DNA of 64,000 nucleotides from Sinotaia quadrata (Eukaryota; Mollusca; Gastropoda; Architaenioglossa; Viviparidae): NCBI GenBank assembly GCA_028829895.1, contig CM054180.1, positions 115,451,973 to 115,515,972 of the forward strand, read 5' to 3'. Shown piece by piece: positions 33,024 to 44,334 of this stretch (position 1 is its first letter; each line of letters starts with the position of its first letter). The notes under the pieces were generated by a model. It saw only the letters and a program-made list of their open reading frames with translations, ran no database searches and was not told where the DNA came from. The position numbers and the translations under genes were made by a program.

Positions 33024-35678
33024 GTATGAAAATGGACAGATCATTTGTGTCTAATTTGTAGTAAGAATATATATTTTAAGTCAAAATGAGTAAAACAAAA
33101 TGAAGATAAAAGAAAAGCAACAATACGTAGCACGGATTCAGTGAACGTTAATTATGCAACAACTCTGGTCATAGTTCTAGGTCACGGTGACCCACTTTTA
33201 AGTCAGTGCAGAACTATTTGCACTTCGTTGGTATTTACAGAATTCATTCTACATTAAAAAGATGTAATACATAAAATAATTCTATTTTGGTAAAATTCTA
33301 ACAATAGAATTTTCCTAAAATGCTTACACTGACATTTAGCTTGGTAAAATACTTACAATAATTCTTTGTTTATTGAAATTTTTACAATGAATATTTTTAT
33401 TAATCAGTTAAAGTTCCTGCAATAACATCTAGTTGGGTAAAATGCTTACCGTGACGCCCACGCCATATTAGTTATTGGTTATGATTATTAATGTTAATTA
33501 ATCCCCATAACTAATTACAAGCGCTGAGAATCTTAATTTATGTTATTAATAATTCTCCAGAAGACCACTCGTTGGATATGCCGGCGCTGTAAGCATTTTC
33601 TCTCTTGCACAACATTAAAGACAAACATTTACCGTCACGCGATATTTCCATAGGTGGGAAACGTCTTACCAAGGTGAGGACGAACCGGTCTTGTAATCTA
33701 TATTTAGCGATTCCCTTTCCACCCACTGTCTCCCCAACTTATGGTTATCAGTATGTGTAAGATGGTCAATAATTTTAACAATAAATGTATTAAATCAACA
33801 ATCAAATATGCACATATTAATATATTCCAAAAAAAGTGTTCACATTTACATCACTTCCCAACAAAGTTCTGTTAACGCTGGATAATTGTTCAGTTTATCC
33901 TAGCATAGACATAAGCAGTCAATTAATCACAAATATATAATCAGGTTCATGGATATCATCACTGAAATGAGAGTAGAGTTTTAGAGAAATAATTAAAGTC
34001 AATTCACATAACCTGCTAAAAGATGGTGGCTGTCACTAACTTGTGTTTCAAGTGGTTTGCAACCAATCATTATCTTTCATATTTAGGCGAGGCCCACATA
34101 TCCCTTCTAGAGGCGTGTTATACGACTGTTCCAGAATCTTTGACGAGCTCTCCAAGCATGCCATAGAGAATCACCCTGAATTTCACATGCACTATCAAGC
34201 ACATCAGGAGGAATGTTCTCGAATTTCCATGTGCGTTTACTCAACACACCATGAGGAACATTCAAAATAATCTTCATGAATTCTCGAGACCAAACTCAAG
34301 CCACAAATTTTTGCTGTATTGCCTCTCAAACAGAATTCACAGGAATCAAATTACAGCAACATGTTTTACTGATACGTTGACAACAATGCTGGATTCACAC
34401 ATCAACATAATCTAGTAGAGTACAATAGTCAGCGTAGCCTGACGTGATGAAAGTAAAAAGTAATCTAGTAGAGTACAATAGTACAATTCTTCTTCTTGAA
34501 CTTCTTGTTCATTGGGTCATATGTCGACTCGCATGTCTTCATATCCCTCGCCTACGTTCTATGTTGGCGTATTCTGTATCAACCTTGGTCGGACGATGAT
34601 ACAAGTTGTGTGCCGCCATTGTTTGACGATACTTCGCCAAGTACACCTTTAGCGCAGCAACTGAGGGGATGGTTGGCTATTAACGCTATAGGCAATACCA
34701 GCGATGTGTCTGGGTGATGTGGACAGGATCTAACCAGTTTTTGAGACCACGTGGCATCCGTATATAGTACAGATGAGTAATGTTCTGTTCTCCTGAGACC
34801 AAAAGACTATTCGGTGATACACTTTCTCCTAATATTGACTGTAACTCATTTTAGGCACTGATTTATTTGGTACTGTTTAAATCTAGACTTAGTGCTCGTA
34901 ATTAATTGTTATCGTTACATGTTAAATATTAAATTCATTTTTATATTTTGTTAAAAACCTCTTTCGTAGTAATTCTTATGCATATAGACCTAATCGTGGT
35001 TTGGATGGGGGTTGATTTAATAACAGCCAATCAGCTTCAAGCATTAGGCACTTAGTGTTATGTAAATCCTGAAATTCATTGTGCAATGCAATAGACTTTC
35101 TGACATACAATTTGAAATAAATTACAGCTCAGAATAGAAATGTACTAAGCATGTAAGGAAATAAGAAATTTAAATTTCAAAGTGTAATGCAACCGCAACG
35201 TATATCGAGATGTTTCCTACATTCTGTTCGGTATTAAGGTAAGTTAACTGAGTAAGTGTCAATGTAAAGAGTTTAAATGGTTAAAATGTCTTACCTGTGG
35301 GATTTACATGGATTAGTGACACTTGATGTTAGCAATATCAATACAAGTTTATGTGTAGCTGTTGGATTATGTCTATGGTGAAATTTATTTAAAACAGAAT
35401 AAGCTACAATGAATAGGACATTATGATGATTGTAAAATTTATTGAAAGATTTGTAAGTAATATAAGAAATGTGTATAGTAACATGTACTGGTGACGTTTC
35501 TGTTCTATTTACAGAGGAAATAGATAAAATCTTTCACGCTAAAAGCCAGACTAAAAGAGACCGCTCTAGGGGGTGCCAGGGCATATGGTATCCATGCGGA
35601 CATCGGAAATGCTGTCCAGAGTGGAAGTGTCTACCAGGATTTGGTATAGATCAATGTCAATTCCCATACATGCCATAA
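32948..35678 (+). CDS. Secreted cysteine-framework (knottin-like) peptide precursor, two exons
   Basis: Predicted 79-residue secreted precursor resembling gastropod disulfide-rich peptides such as conotoxin-like peptides; target and toxicity unknown. Exon 1 (32948-33023) encodes a hydrophobic signal peptide (Leu/Ile-rich core at residues 6-14) and ends in phase 1 at a GTATGA donor. Exon 2 (35515-35678) follows a TCTATTTACAG acceptor. It encodes an acidic-to-basic propeptide with a Lys-Arg site at 39-40 and further Arg at 42 and 44, then the mature region. Six Cys lie at 46, 53, 58, 59, 64 and 73, giving C-x6-C-x4-CC-x4-C-x8-C, the order of inhibitor cystine knot frameworks. TAA ends at 35678 and AATAAA lies at 35726. 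The phases match (76+164 nt = 80 codons). A CAG acceptor at 32924-32926 suggests an upstream 5' UTR exon. Superfamily not assigned. It could be a venom, defence or hormone-like peptide. Confidence 0.72.
33024..35514 (+). other. Intron of the cysteine-rich peptide gene
   Basis: A 2.5-kb phase-1 intron beginning GTATGA and ending TTTACAG. It holds a GC-richer unrecognised segment at about 34085-34270 (75-codon frame without known domain), a doubled TAATCTAGTAGAGTACAATAG near 34408 and 34462, a 73-codon frame at 34496 that could be a retroelement scrap, and the second dispersed-repeat copy at 34880-35040. Confidence 0.6.
34880..35040 (+). repeat. Dispersed repeat, copy 2
   Basis: GTTAAAAACCTCTTTCGTAG, TTCTTATGCATATAGACCTA and GGTTTGGATGGGGG match 27471-27600 in the same order and orientation, 7.5 kb away. 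Likely fragments of one transposon or LTR family. Confidence 0.65.
35515..35678 (+). CDS. Exon 2 of the cysteine-rich peptide gene (propeptide and mature region)
   Basis: Starts after a pyrimidine-rich tract and CAG at 35512-35514. It contributes the two bases completing the split Glu codon, then the propeptide and all six cysteines. The codons are intact and the stop is TAA. Confidence 0.72.
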
Positions 35679-36102
35679 ATAAATGCACTTGACCTTATTT
35701 AAGTAGCTATTCTAAAAATTATTATAATAAAAGCAAACGTTTTATTGAATCACTATATGAAGAGTGATGAGTGATTTATGTATGGAATGGTGAGACTATA
35801 AATGCTGGTTTCGTGTGCTATATTCATTCACTCATTCATGTTGCACATCACAGCTCAGAAATGAATACTGCCCCAAAGTAGAAAACATTCAATAAAATAA
35901 TTGATAAATTTCTGACATCTTAAAATAATTGATTTAAATTACATCAATGAAAGAATATTAAACAACATTCATGTCATGACATAAAATGGTGATATTAATT
36001 AAATAACACTGATTGATTGCGATAGCACTGCAAACGGTAAAAGGGAGATAAGTTCTGTAGTTGACATGTTAACTAAACATCAGTAAAATGCACCTCCCTC
36101 CT

Positions 36103-36159
<57 letters not shown>

Positions 36160-37327
36160 GTCTGTCTCTCTCTCTCTCTCTGTATCTGTGTAATTGCGTA
36201 TCTATCCCAAAATCCATCCATCTGTCTCTGAGCCCTGAGTATCAGTTCCAGAAGGTTCAACTTGTGGATGACTAATTCTTCTTAACTATATATATAGGGA
36301 CTGAACAGAATGGATATTATCTGAACTGAGTGGACATTAAAGATTTGGTGGTGGACATTAAAACATTCACTCCTTGCTATTGCACAAAAGAATGTAACAC
36401 ACATACAGAGTTGAAATGCATTATATCACAACGGGCCAAGAAATCAGTTTTAAAGTATATATTGGCACTTGATTAAACAGGTCTGCCTCTCACTTCTACC
36501 AGTACCACAGTGAAGACAAGCCTTCTGAGTCAGACTTCACAGAGAGTGACTAAAGGGAGTGCAGCCAACGTGCATAGCAACCATTCACAATGATAAAGTT
36601 TGCAATCATCCTTCCTCTAGTTCACAACCTGTACTTGTCAAAAATGTTAGAAAGTACAGTTAAATTTATAATCCGAACACATGCAGCTTGTGCATCATAA
36701 ATGTACGCCAGTATAGTTACACTTATAATAGAGCAAAAGCAGGATGTGTATCATAAATGTAACCCAGTACAGTTACACTTATAATCGAGCACAAGCAAGA
36801 TGTCTATCACATTTTAAAATACATAACTTAAGATTTTCAGCCACCTGTAATTTACTAGCTATGCATTATTAAATAATATAATTAATATGTGGCCTTATAC
36901 TAAATAAACAAAGACGTAAAAATACGTACGCATATATTAAATAAATAAAGACATAAAATTACGTAAGCTTTCATTCAATGAGACTAATAAAAGACACATG
37001 TCACTTTCCAGAATAAGTATATTTTCTCGACAGGTAAAACAAAATATATATTGTACATGCTGCAAGCTAACCATCTAAAGCAAAATGTATTTATTTTAAA
37101 TTATGTCGTAGGATTTAAAGAAAATATACTAATATAATAGAGAATGAAAAACCTAAAATTTCCTTAACGTCATATATAATGATGCAATTTTCTTTTAAAC
37201 AATGGCTTCAAAGAAAGACGAAAGTGAGTATCCTTCTCCAAAGGAAATGTCGTTAATATAAATATTTTATAAAATAAAATAAATTTTGAATGCAACAAAT
37301 TTAAATGAATTTATAATAATTTTATAT
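35679..37327. other. Intergenic stretch with (CT)n and a 62-bp repeat
   Basis: Contains the peptide gene's likely poly(A) signal (AATAAA at 35726), a (CT)n-rich tract at 36095-36183, and about three copies of a 62-bp unit with CAGTTACACTTATAAT and CATAAATGTA at 36654-36800. The minus-strand Arg/Glu-rich frame at 36069 is the CT tract. No further gene. Confidence 0.6.
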
Positions 37328-37684
37328 TTATACTGCTGTCTCTCCTTGAAGCCCTCCAGCTCTTATCCTAAAAGTTTCGTTCGACCTACATATATTCCTG
37401 ACCCCTGTAAACATTGACCCTAACTGCCGCCGAAATTCTTTTCCTAAACAAATAAATATAATAAAATTAATAATTCCCACTAGCCCCTCAGAAATTTATA
37501 TAAATAACAATAAAATTAATGGATTAATATAATGTGAAATTAATTGAATAGTATCAGTGAAATGAAGATTAAATGTTAATAACAAAATAAATTCAATGAT
37601 TGAAAAAAAAGACAAAAGTAAAACTATTACTCTAATCCTAATTCCTAACTCCCTACGAAAATTCCTGGAGCTGATTGTCTGAAC
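37328..37684 (-). CDS. GPCR exon 4 (IL3, TM6, TM7, tail), interrupted by TAA
   Basis: Acceptor TTTATTTACAG, phase 0. It encodes an Arg-rich IL3 (SSRNFRRELGIRIR), TM6 (VLLLSFFSIIEFILLL), ECL3 and TM7, with TAA at 37498-37496 inside TM7. The same frame then continues through INFIIFICLGKEFRRQLG to a terminal TAA at 37330-37328. No intron that would skip the stop fits the phases. Confidence 0.75.
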
Positions 37685-38858
37685 CTGTAAATAAAAAAAG
37701 ATTAAAAACATACCATTATAAATTGTGTGTTCATTCAAATATTGAGAGAAAGTAAAATTGCAAATCTAATGAAAATACATTGTGTTAGTTATTTAATGTT
37801 TCACTAGTTAGTCGACTGTAAAGAAAACGGTTTCGGAAATAATATTATTGAAGTCATAATTCATTGACTGTAATAGAAACGATTTTTAGACTTGTGTGAC
37901 TGACAAAATCCACAAATTATAATTGTGACTAAAGTAAAATCACATTATAATTTATTGACTTAAATGTCTGCCCTTTCTAATTGAGTGACTAAGTGAAAAT
38001 GCACACTTTATAATTAAACTGAATTAAAATCAAAACGTTATAACTGTGTAACAGAATTAAAATCCACATGTTGTAACTGTCACTGAATTAAAATCCACAT
38101 GTTATAACTGTAACTGAATTAAAATCCACACGTTATAACTGTAACTGAATTAAAATCCACACGTTATAACTGTAACTGAATGAAAATCCACAAGTTATAA
38201 CTGTAACTGAATTAAAATCAAAACGTTATAACTGTGTAACAGAATTAAAATCCACATGTTGTAACTGTCATTGAATTAAAATCCACACGTTATAACTGTA
38301 ACTGAATTAAAATCCACACGTTATAACTGTAACAGAATTATTATGTACACATTGTAACTGAATTAAAATCCACACGTTATAACTGTAACTGAATTGAAAT
38401 CAAAACGTTATAACTGTGTAACAGAATTAAAATCAACACGTTATAACTGTAACAAAATTAAAATCCACACGTTATCAATACATGCATGAATACGATTGCT
38501 TAGATTTACTGCTTTGGTATTTGCAATATTTTAAAAATATTTTAAAAGGATGTCGTAAATTGTCCATCATTGTAAAACATCGAGTGAAAACCACAAGTAC
38601 ACCTATGTACACAAAATCATGATTTCGTAGAGTGAAATCCAGACACACAACTGTATAAAATAAAAATTTGCTTTAATAGAGTGATAATCAGCGACAAAAC
38701 CTGTATGAAACGAAAACATGTTTTTCAAGAGTGAAGAGCAGAGTTGCAACTCTAAAATGAAACATTGTTTCATAGAGTGAAAATTAGAGAAGTCATAGAC
38801 ATGAAGGCTTCAAATATAAAATGAAAACTATTTTAAAGAGTGAAAATTGTAGGCTCAC
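37685..38858 (-). other. GPCR intron 3 with 31-bp minisatellite
   Basis: 1.2-kb intron. At 38030-38475 it carries about 14 copies of a unit containing AATTAAAATCCACACGTTAT and AACTGTAACTG. The rest is AT-rich. Confidence 0.8.
38030..38475. repeat. 31-bp minisatellite, about 14 copies
   Basis: Monomer AATTAAAATCCACACGTTAT plus AACTGTAACTG. A recurrent AAAACGTTATAACTGTGTAACAG variant marks a higher-order period of several monomers. Confidence 0.95.
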
Positions 38859-39168
38859 CTGACTGGCCATACATGTGGCAAACAGGAGAGAAATGCTGCA
38901 CACAAATAATGTAAGAAACATTAAACAAACGACGCTTAATTTAATAAAGATGTAACTATCCATTATTTTAAAATTGATATATGTTTGTGATAAGCATGCT
39001 ATCCTGTCGTGCCACAATGCATAGATGCTAAATGGCATAATGATTATTAATGGAATATTGACTAATACGATAACTAGTACTTGTCGAGAAAATTTACATA
39101 TCCTGGAAATACTGGTCGGCTTCGAAATAGCCATCCAGCGAAAGACGACAACGGGCAATGTCATGAAT
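38859..39168 (-). CDS. GPCR exon 3 (TM3 end-TM5)
   Basis: Acceptor TTTGTTTTCAG, donor CAG|GTGAGC. It completes the Arg codon of exon 2, then encodes FMTLPVVVFRWMAISKP, TM4, ECL2 with one Cys, and TM5 (about residues 176-203). It ends in phase 0. The adjoining intron begins immediately as a minisatellite containing copies of this acceptor. Confidence 0.85.
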
Positions 39169-40222
39169 CTGAAAACAAATAAATATGTGTTTACATTACT
39201 GTCATGAATCTGAAAACAAATAAATATGTGTTTACATTACTGTCATGAATCTGAAAACAAATAAATATGTTTACAGTATGTCATGAATTTGAAAACAAAT
39301 GAATATGTGTTTATATTACTGTCATGAATCTGAAAACAAATAAATATGAGTTTACATTACTGTCATGAATCTGAAAACAGATAGATATGAGTTTGCATTA
39401 CTATCATGAATCTAAAAACAAATAAATATGTTTACAGTATGTCATGAATCTGAAAACAAATAAATATGTGTTTATATTACTGTCATGAATCTGAAAACAG
39501 ATAGATATGAGTTTGCATTACTATCATGAATCTGAAAACAGATAGATATGAGTTTGCATTACTATCATGAATCTAAAAACAAATAAATATGTGTTTACAG
39601 TATGTCATGAATCTGAAAACAGACTGAAATGAATTTACATTACTATCATGAATCTAAAAACAAATAAATATGTTTACAGTATGTCATGAATCTGAAAACA
39701 AATAAATATGTGTTTATATTACTGTCATGAATCTGAAAACAAATAAATATGAGTTTACATTACTGTCATGAATCTGAAAACAGATAGATATGAGTTTGCA
39801 TTACTATCATGAATCTAAAAACAAATAAATATGTTTATATTACTGTCATGAATCTGAAAACAAATAAATATGTGTTTATATTACTGTCATGAATCTGAAA
39901 ACAGATAGATATGAGTTTGCATTACTATCATGAATCTGAAAACAGATAGATATGAGTTTGCATTACTATCATGAATCTAAAAACAAATAAATATGTGTTT
40001 ACAGTATGTCATGAATCTGAAAACAGACTGATATGAATTTACATTACTATCATGAATCTAAAAACAAATAAATATGTTTACAGTATGTCATGAATCTGAA
40101 AACAAATAAATATGTGTTTATATTACTGTCATGAATCTGAAAACAAATAAATATGAGTTTACATTACTGTCATGAATCTGAAAACAGATAGATATGAGTT
40201 TGCATTACTATCATGAATCTGA
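39160..40222 (-). repeat. About 41-bp minisatellite built on the exon 3 splice acceptor, about 26 copies
   Basis: On the minus strand each monomer reads ATATTTATTTGTTTTCAG|ATTCATGACA followed by about 13 further bases. The first copy is the real acceptor and first ten bases of GPCR exon 3. Variants include a 36-bp form with TATGTTTACAGTATGTCATG (plus strand) and an ACAGATAGATATGAGTTTGC form. Blocks of several variants recur in the same order, so longer segments were duplicated. Confidence 0.93.
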
Positions 40223-40498
40223 AATGCTTCAGATATCCTATGCTTTATGCAATATACATTATTTATAGTGAAAATAAGTCACAACCTAAAAATTGAAAAA
40301 GTTGTCAGAAAGTGAAAATCATTCACAACTGTGAAAATAAAAACATGATGTCATATAGAGAAAATCAGTCACATCAGAATAAAATGAAAGAAAAGGTTTT
40401 TTCAAAGAATGAAAATCAGAGGTGCATCCTTATTTATACTCTGTGATATACATCCAAAAGTCAATACTGTGCTATTTAATAATGCTGTAATGGTAAAA
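40223..40498. other. GPCR intron 2 sequence between arrays
   Basis: AT-rich intron sequence without recognisable features. Confidence 0.6.
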
Positions 40499-40571
40499 TA
40501 GATAGATAGATAGAGAGACAGACAGACAGACAGATAGATAGATAGACAGAAATATAGATAGACAGACAGAC

Positions 40572-40650
<79 letters not shown>

Positions 40651-40721
40651 CAGAAAGATAGATAGATAGACAGACACAGATAGATAGATAGATAGACAGA
40701 CAGATTGATAGACAGACAGAC

Positions 40722-40820
<99 letters not shown>

Positions 40821-40922
40821 TAGATAGATAGATAGATAGACAAATAGATAGATAGACACACAGATAGATAGATAGACAGACAGACACACAGATAGACAGA
40901 CAGACAGACAGATAGATAGATA
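40499..40922. repeat. (GATA)n/(GACA)n satellite
   Basis: More than 400 bp of GATA and GACA tetramers in alternating blocks. All three minus-strand frames are open as Leu-Ser-Ile-Tyr or Leu-Ser-Val-Cys repeats, which explains the overlapping 157-176-codon frames. The composition resembles Bkm-type satellite. Confidence 0.97.
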
Positions 40923-41054
40923 TATGCTCCACTTGAATATAACATTATCCTCGTTATTTATCAAAGATATATTTATCAGGGATTTTTCTTAATTTATTCA
41001 TACATTTCTCGCTAATTTTTATATCGTTAGTACTATTAGTAGTAATCAATATTC

Positions 41055-41056
41055 TC

Positions 41057-41102
<46 letters not shown>

Positions 41103-41145
41103 CCTTCTTCGTCTTCTTCTTCTTCTTCATCGTCGTCGTCTATAT
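41055..41145. repeat. (ATC)n/(TTC)n trinucleotide repeat
   Basis: About 15 ATC units followed by TTC and GTC units. On the minus strand it reads as an Asp/Glu run, but no gene structure contains it; it is in GPCR intron 2. Confidence 0.95.
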
Positions 41146-42020
41146 AATTAAGAAAACATTTCTGCTGGTATTTAACTGACTTTTCTGTTATAAAAGTGTA
41201 TATAAATACATTGTACAATTACAGAAAGTAGCTGTTGTAATCTCTGCACGAATAATACAATGTACGAAATATTTTTAAAGCACTCTACTATAATTCTGAG
41301 TTTAACTAGCATACCTATGATGCTATCTATGAAACTTGGTTCAAATTTAAAACGGTAAGATTGTTTATTTATTATTTAAGCTTCTGTTATAAAATATTAT
41401 TTTACTTTTTTTCTCAATATGTTTTGCAATGTTAATAATGATTTAATATTTATGTGTTGAAATACTTATTGATTATTCAGTATATATCAGGAAATTTGTC
41501 AAAACATTTTATGAATGAAACGTTAAATATTAATTGCCACATAATTATGCTTATGACGTCTACGTATGTCAATAAATTAACATAAATATGGACCTGACTG
41601 TATGACGTGATTTTATGACGGGATAATATGACGTGACTGTATGACGTGCTTAATACAATAAGCATGATTTGACGGATGATTCTGGCCTCGTTGCGAAAGA
41701 CAAAAACCGCCATATTAATGTTTTCATGCTGAAGATCTGCATCTTGTTTGTTTTGTTTAGTTTTTTTGTTTAAAACCCATAAAGTAAAATTTTGTTAAGG
41801 AAACCCGTTTTAAAATGTTGCGGTAGAGTTATGTTTTCTCAAAAAATGTCACAACTAGATGAGGAGGAGAAGGAGAAGGAGGAAAAGTGGGTGACTATGC
41901 TGTTTATACAATTAGTGTCATTAAAATATTACGGACATATTTTAAATGCAGATCAGGAGATAAAAAATTATAAACTTAATTATTGCGGTTGAATCTTAAA
42001 AGTAACTTGTGAGGAGTTAC
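41146..42020. other. GPCR intron 2 sequence
   Basis: AT-rich. 41593-41652 holds four TATGACG(T/G)G words, listed separately. No other exon recognised. Confidence 0.6.
41593..41652. repeat. Cluster of four TATGACGTG-like words
   Basis: TGTATGACGTGA, TTATGACGGGA, ATATGACGTGA and GTATGACGTGC lie within 60 bp. They contain the TGACG half-site recognised by CREB/ATF proteins, but this may simply be a short degenerate tandem repeat. Confidence 0.6.
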
Positions 42021-42288
42021 CTTGCTACCCAGGCAAAAAATAATACGGCCTCTTGCCGGATATAGAAGTCGCAGTTCTCATACGGTTGAATAAACCAGTC
42101 CACAATCATGGCCATGCAACTGAGGGCGCCAGCCACACTCATGCAAGCCAGAAAAAGCGTTCCAGACTTGACCGTCAGCTGCCGGAAGAAGACAACGGCG
42201 GAGACCATGTTGGCCAGTAATCCCATAATGAGGACCAGGACAGTAGGGATGATGATGATTGTTGTGATGGTCACCCAAATTATATTTT
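42021..42288 (-). CDS. GPCR exon 2 (TM1-TM3 start)
   Basis: Acceptor TCAAACAG, donor AAG|GTAACT. It encodes TM1 (GLLANMVSAVVFF), TM2 and the ENCDFYIRQ segment leading into TM3. It ends with two bases of an Arg codon. Confidence 0.85.
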
Positions 42289-42387
42289 CTGTTTGAGAAA
42301 CGTTATGGTAAAATCATGGAGAATTATGTCATTTCCCCAAATAAACAAATTAAAACAGGCATTATAATTATAATTGCAATAATTATT

Positions 42388-42389
<2 letters not shown>

Positions 42390-42436
<47 letters not shown>

Positions 42437-42456
42437 GCACGCACGCACGCACGCAC
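42390..42456. repeat. (CA)n(CG CA)n microsatellite
   Basis: CA run ending in CACG repeats. Confidence 0.95.
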
Positions 42457-42549
42457 AAAATGGCACTATCCAATACAAAGCTAGATACACCTTCATTACC
42501 CTGAGACCAGTCTGGAGGTCAACATCCTTCTCTGTCCGCAACAACTACG

Positions 42550-43001
42550 AACTTTCAACAGCAATGTTAAGTCTGTACTCCTCTATAGCTCAGAGACATG
42601 GAGTCACCAACACCTTAACCAACAAACTCCAAATATTCGTCAACGGCTGACTTAGCAACATACTGAAGATCAGGTGGACAGACAAACTAAATAACACCGA
42701 TTTGTGGAAGCGGACAAACCAAGATCCTATCGACCAGCAGATTGCCAGGCGGAAATGGCGTTGGATAGGACACACCCTGCGGAAACCCCCACAGGACATC
42801 ACCTGGCAGGCTTTGCAGTGGAACTCCCAGGGAAAGAGACGGGTCGGTCGCCTTAAGACCACCTGGAGACGATCCTGTGAGGAGGAAATGAAGAGTTGCA
42901 GCCTATTGTGGGGTGAACTGATAAAGGCTGCCCAGAATCGAGTGCGATTGAGAACTGTTGTGGAGACCCTTTGTTCCATGAGCAATCCAAGGAAATAAGC
43001 A
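42550..43001 (+). mobile_element. 3' end of a LINE reverse transcriptase ORF
   Basis: The plus strand reads NSNVKSVLLYSSETWSH, then after a frameshift TNKLQIFVN, then a second clean segment from about 42665. That segment contains LWKRTNQDP, QQIARRKWRWIGHTLRKP and GKRRVGRLKTTWRR, ending at TAA (42999-43001). These motifs mark the C-terminal region of RTE/CR1-like LINE polyproteins common in invertebrates. At least one frameshift and a stop near 42648 make it a relic. It lies antisense in GPCR intron 1. Confidence 0.8.
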
Positions 43002-43024
43002 AAGTAAGAAATCCAGTACAATAT

Positions 43025-43640
43025 CATCCATCCAACATCCACCCATCCCCATACTGATGCTCACATATTTCTACTCATCCAACAAGCAATCGCCAACCCA
43101 CTTATGCGAAAGAGAAAACAAGAAATAAATGAAATCAGAATCATACTAAGCAAACTCCAAAACATGAGCATAAACACCTCCTTTCTATTGACCCCCCAGC
43201 CACATAGAAATAACAGGCAATGAAACAGCTGATAAAGGGTCATTCAAAAGGAATTTCACTAGGTCTCCCCTACCCACCCCAATTTATACTACAGAAATTA
43301 TGACAGCTATAAAACAAAAACCCTCCCCTGCCCTTCCATCAACCCACCCACCCCAGCAAGTCACAATAAAACAGTCATTAAAGCAATATTTAGACTTAGA
43401 CTAAATGCAACTCCCACATCACCCAAATGCACAATATAACACATACCCACATTGCAACACTGATGGCACAGTAGATCATTTCTTCACTTTCTGTTCACAA
43501 TACGTCGTAGAAAGAGAAGAAGTTAGGAAAGAAATCACAATTCTGCAACTACATCTTGCTGTACCCCTCAAACACGCAAACAATTCACAAAGCCCTCAAA
43601 CGCTACCTACATCACTATCAAAACTATTTTTTTTAAAGGG
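43025..43640 (+). mobile_element. LINE RNase H/C-terminal relic
   Basis: A second, different LINE tail. PSHIEITGNETADKGSFKRN is the end of an RNase H domain (the canonical W-PSH-GI-GNE-AD pattern). It is followed by a long spacer and the C-terminal knuckle PHCNTDGTVDHFFTFC, in which the usual first Cys is Tyr. Stops interrupt the frame near 43200 and 43403. Jockey/I-like LINEs have this layout. It follows the first LINE tail with only about 25 bp between them. Confidence 0.7.
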
Positions 43641-44275
43641 GTGAGGCAATCTTTATTTCCTCCTCCTTTCCTCCTCTCAGCTTAATAAAATCAAGCAATA
43701 AACAACCACATCACTAAAAGCACCACATAAAACATCCCCCCCCCCCCTAAAGGCAGTAGCTTTAAAAAGAAAATACAAAAAAGTTTAAAAACCTTCTTTC
43801 AACAACAGTCGTGCCTCCATCGAGCCTGCGATAAAACACCACTAACAACATCTGCGCCAGACAACAACTGCCCGCTCCCAACAAGCACCAAACAAAAATT
43901 CCAACTGCATCACCACGCCAGCCTTCCCTGAATTCTCGTGAAGGGAGCAGGTCCCACTGGAGCACTACAGATCAGAGAACGTCATATGGTGAAATTATCC
44001 ACGAAAGCTCCAGTGGTCACATTAAATGTGCTAGCGTAACCACCTTCACCCGTGTGTAAGCATCTTACTGATGACAACACCAAGCAAGCACCAAGGCAAA
44101 AGTCCGACAGCAACACCGCCTGCAGCGCTCCCCTAATACTCTTAAATGCAGCAGATCCCACTGAAGCACTATAGACAGAGAATGTCTCCTGGTGAAATGA
44201 TGCACAAAAGCGCCAGTGGCGGCATTAAATTGTTAGCATAACCACCACCACCACCACCACCACCTGTTTGTAACC
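43641..44275 (+). mobile_element. Probable LINE 3' UTR with internal duplication and (ACC)n end
   Basis: Two about 190-bp segments (about 43875-44060 and 44080-44275) share CAAGCACCAA, GCAG-TCCCACTG-AGCACTA, AGAGAA-GTC, TGGTGAAAT, GCNCCAGTGG, CATTAAAT-TG and TAGCGTAACCACC-like blocks. The second ends in an (ACC)n run, a common LINE terminus. A C run occurs at 43738-43747. Confidence 0.6.
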
Positions 44276-44334
44276 ATCAACGGACTACTGGATACACGAA
44301 GGTGTACTAATTCTGTATCCCGGCGATTTACTTC

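Noticed and set aside
34043..34270. 75-codon plus-strand frame as a gene
   Set aside because: No recognised domain and no signal. It lies inside the intron of the cysteine-rich peptide gene and is probably an old repeat fragment.
37328..37443. Separate fifth GPCR exon starting at the TTTGTTTAG near 37444
   Set aside because: The upstream frame is continuous with exon 4 and supplies the rest of TM7, whereas a new exon there would remove half of TM7 and the phases do not match any donor in exon 4.
40402..40964. Three overlapping Leu-Ser-Ile-Tyr frames on minus strand
   Set aside because: All three frames are open because the DNA is (GATA)n/(GACA)n; not a protein.
41036..41218. Acidic Asp/Glu-run peptide on minus strand
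   Set aside because: Direct translation of (ATC)n/(TTC)n in a GPCR intron, with no supporting exon structure.
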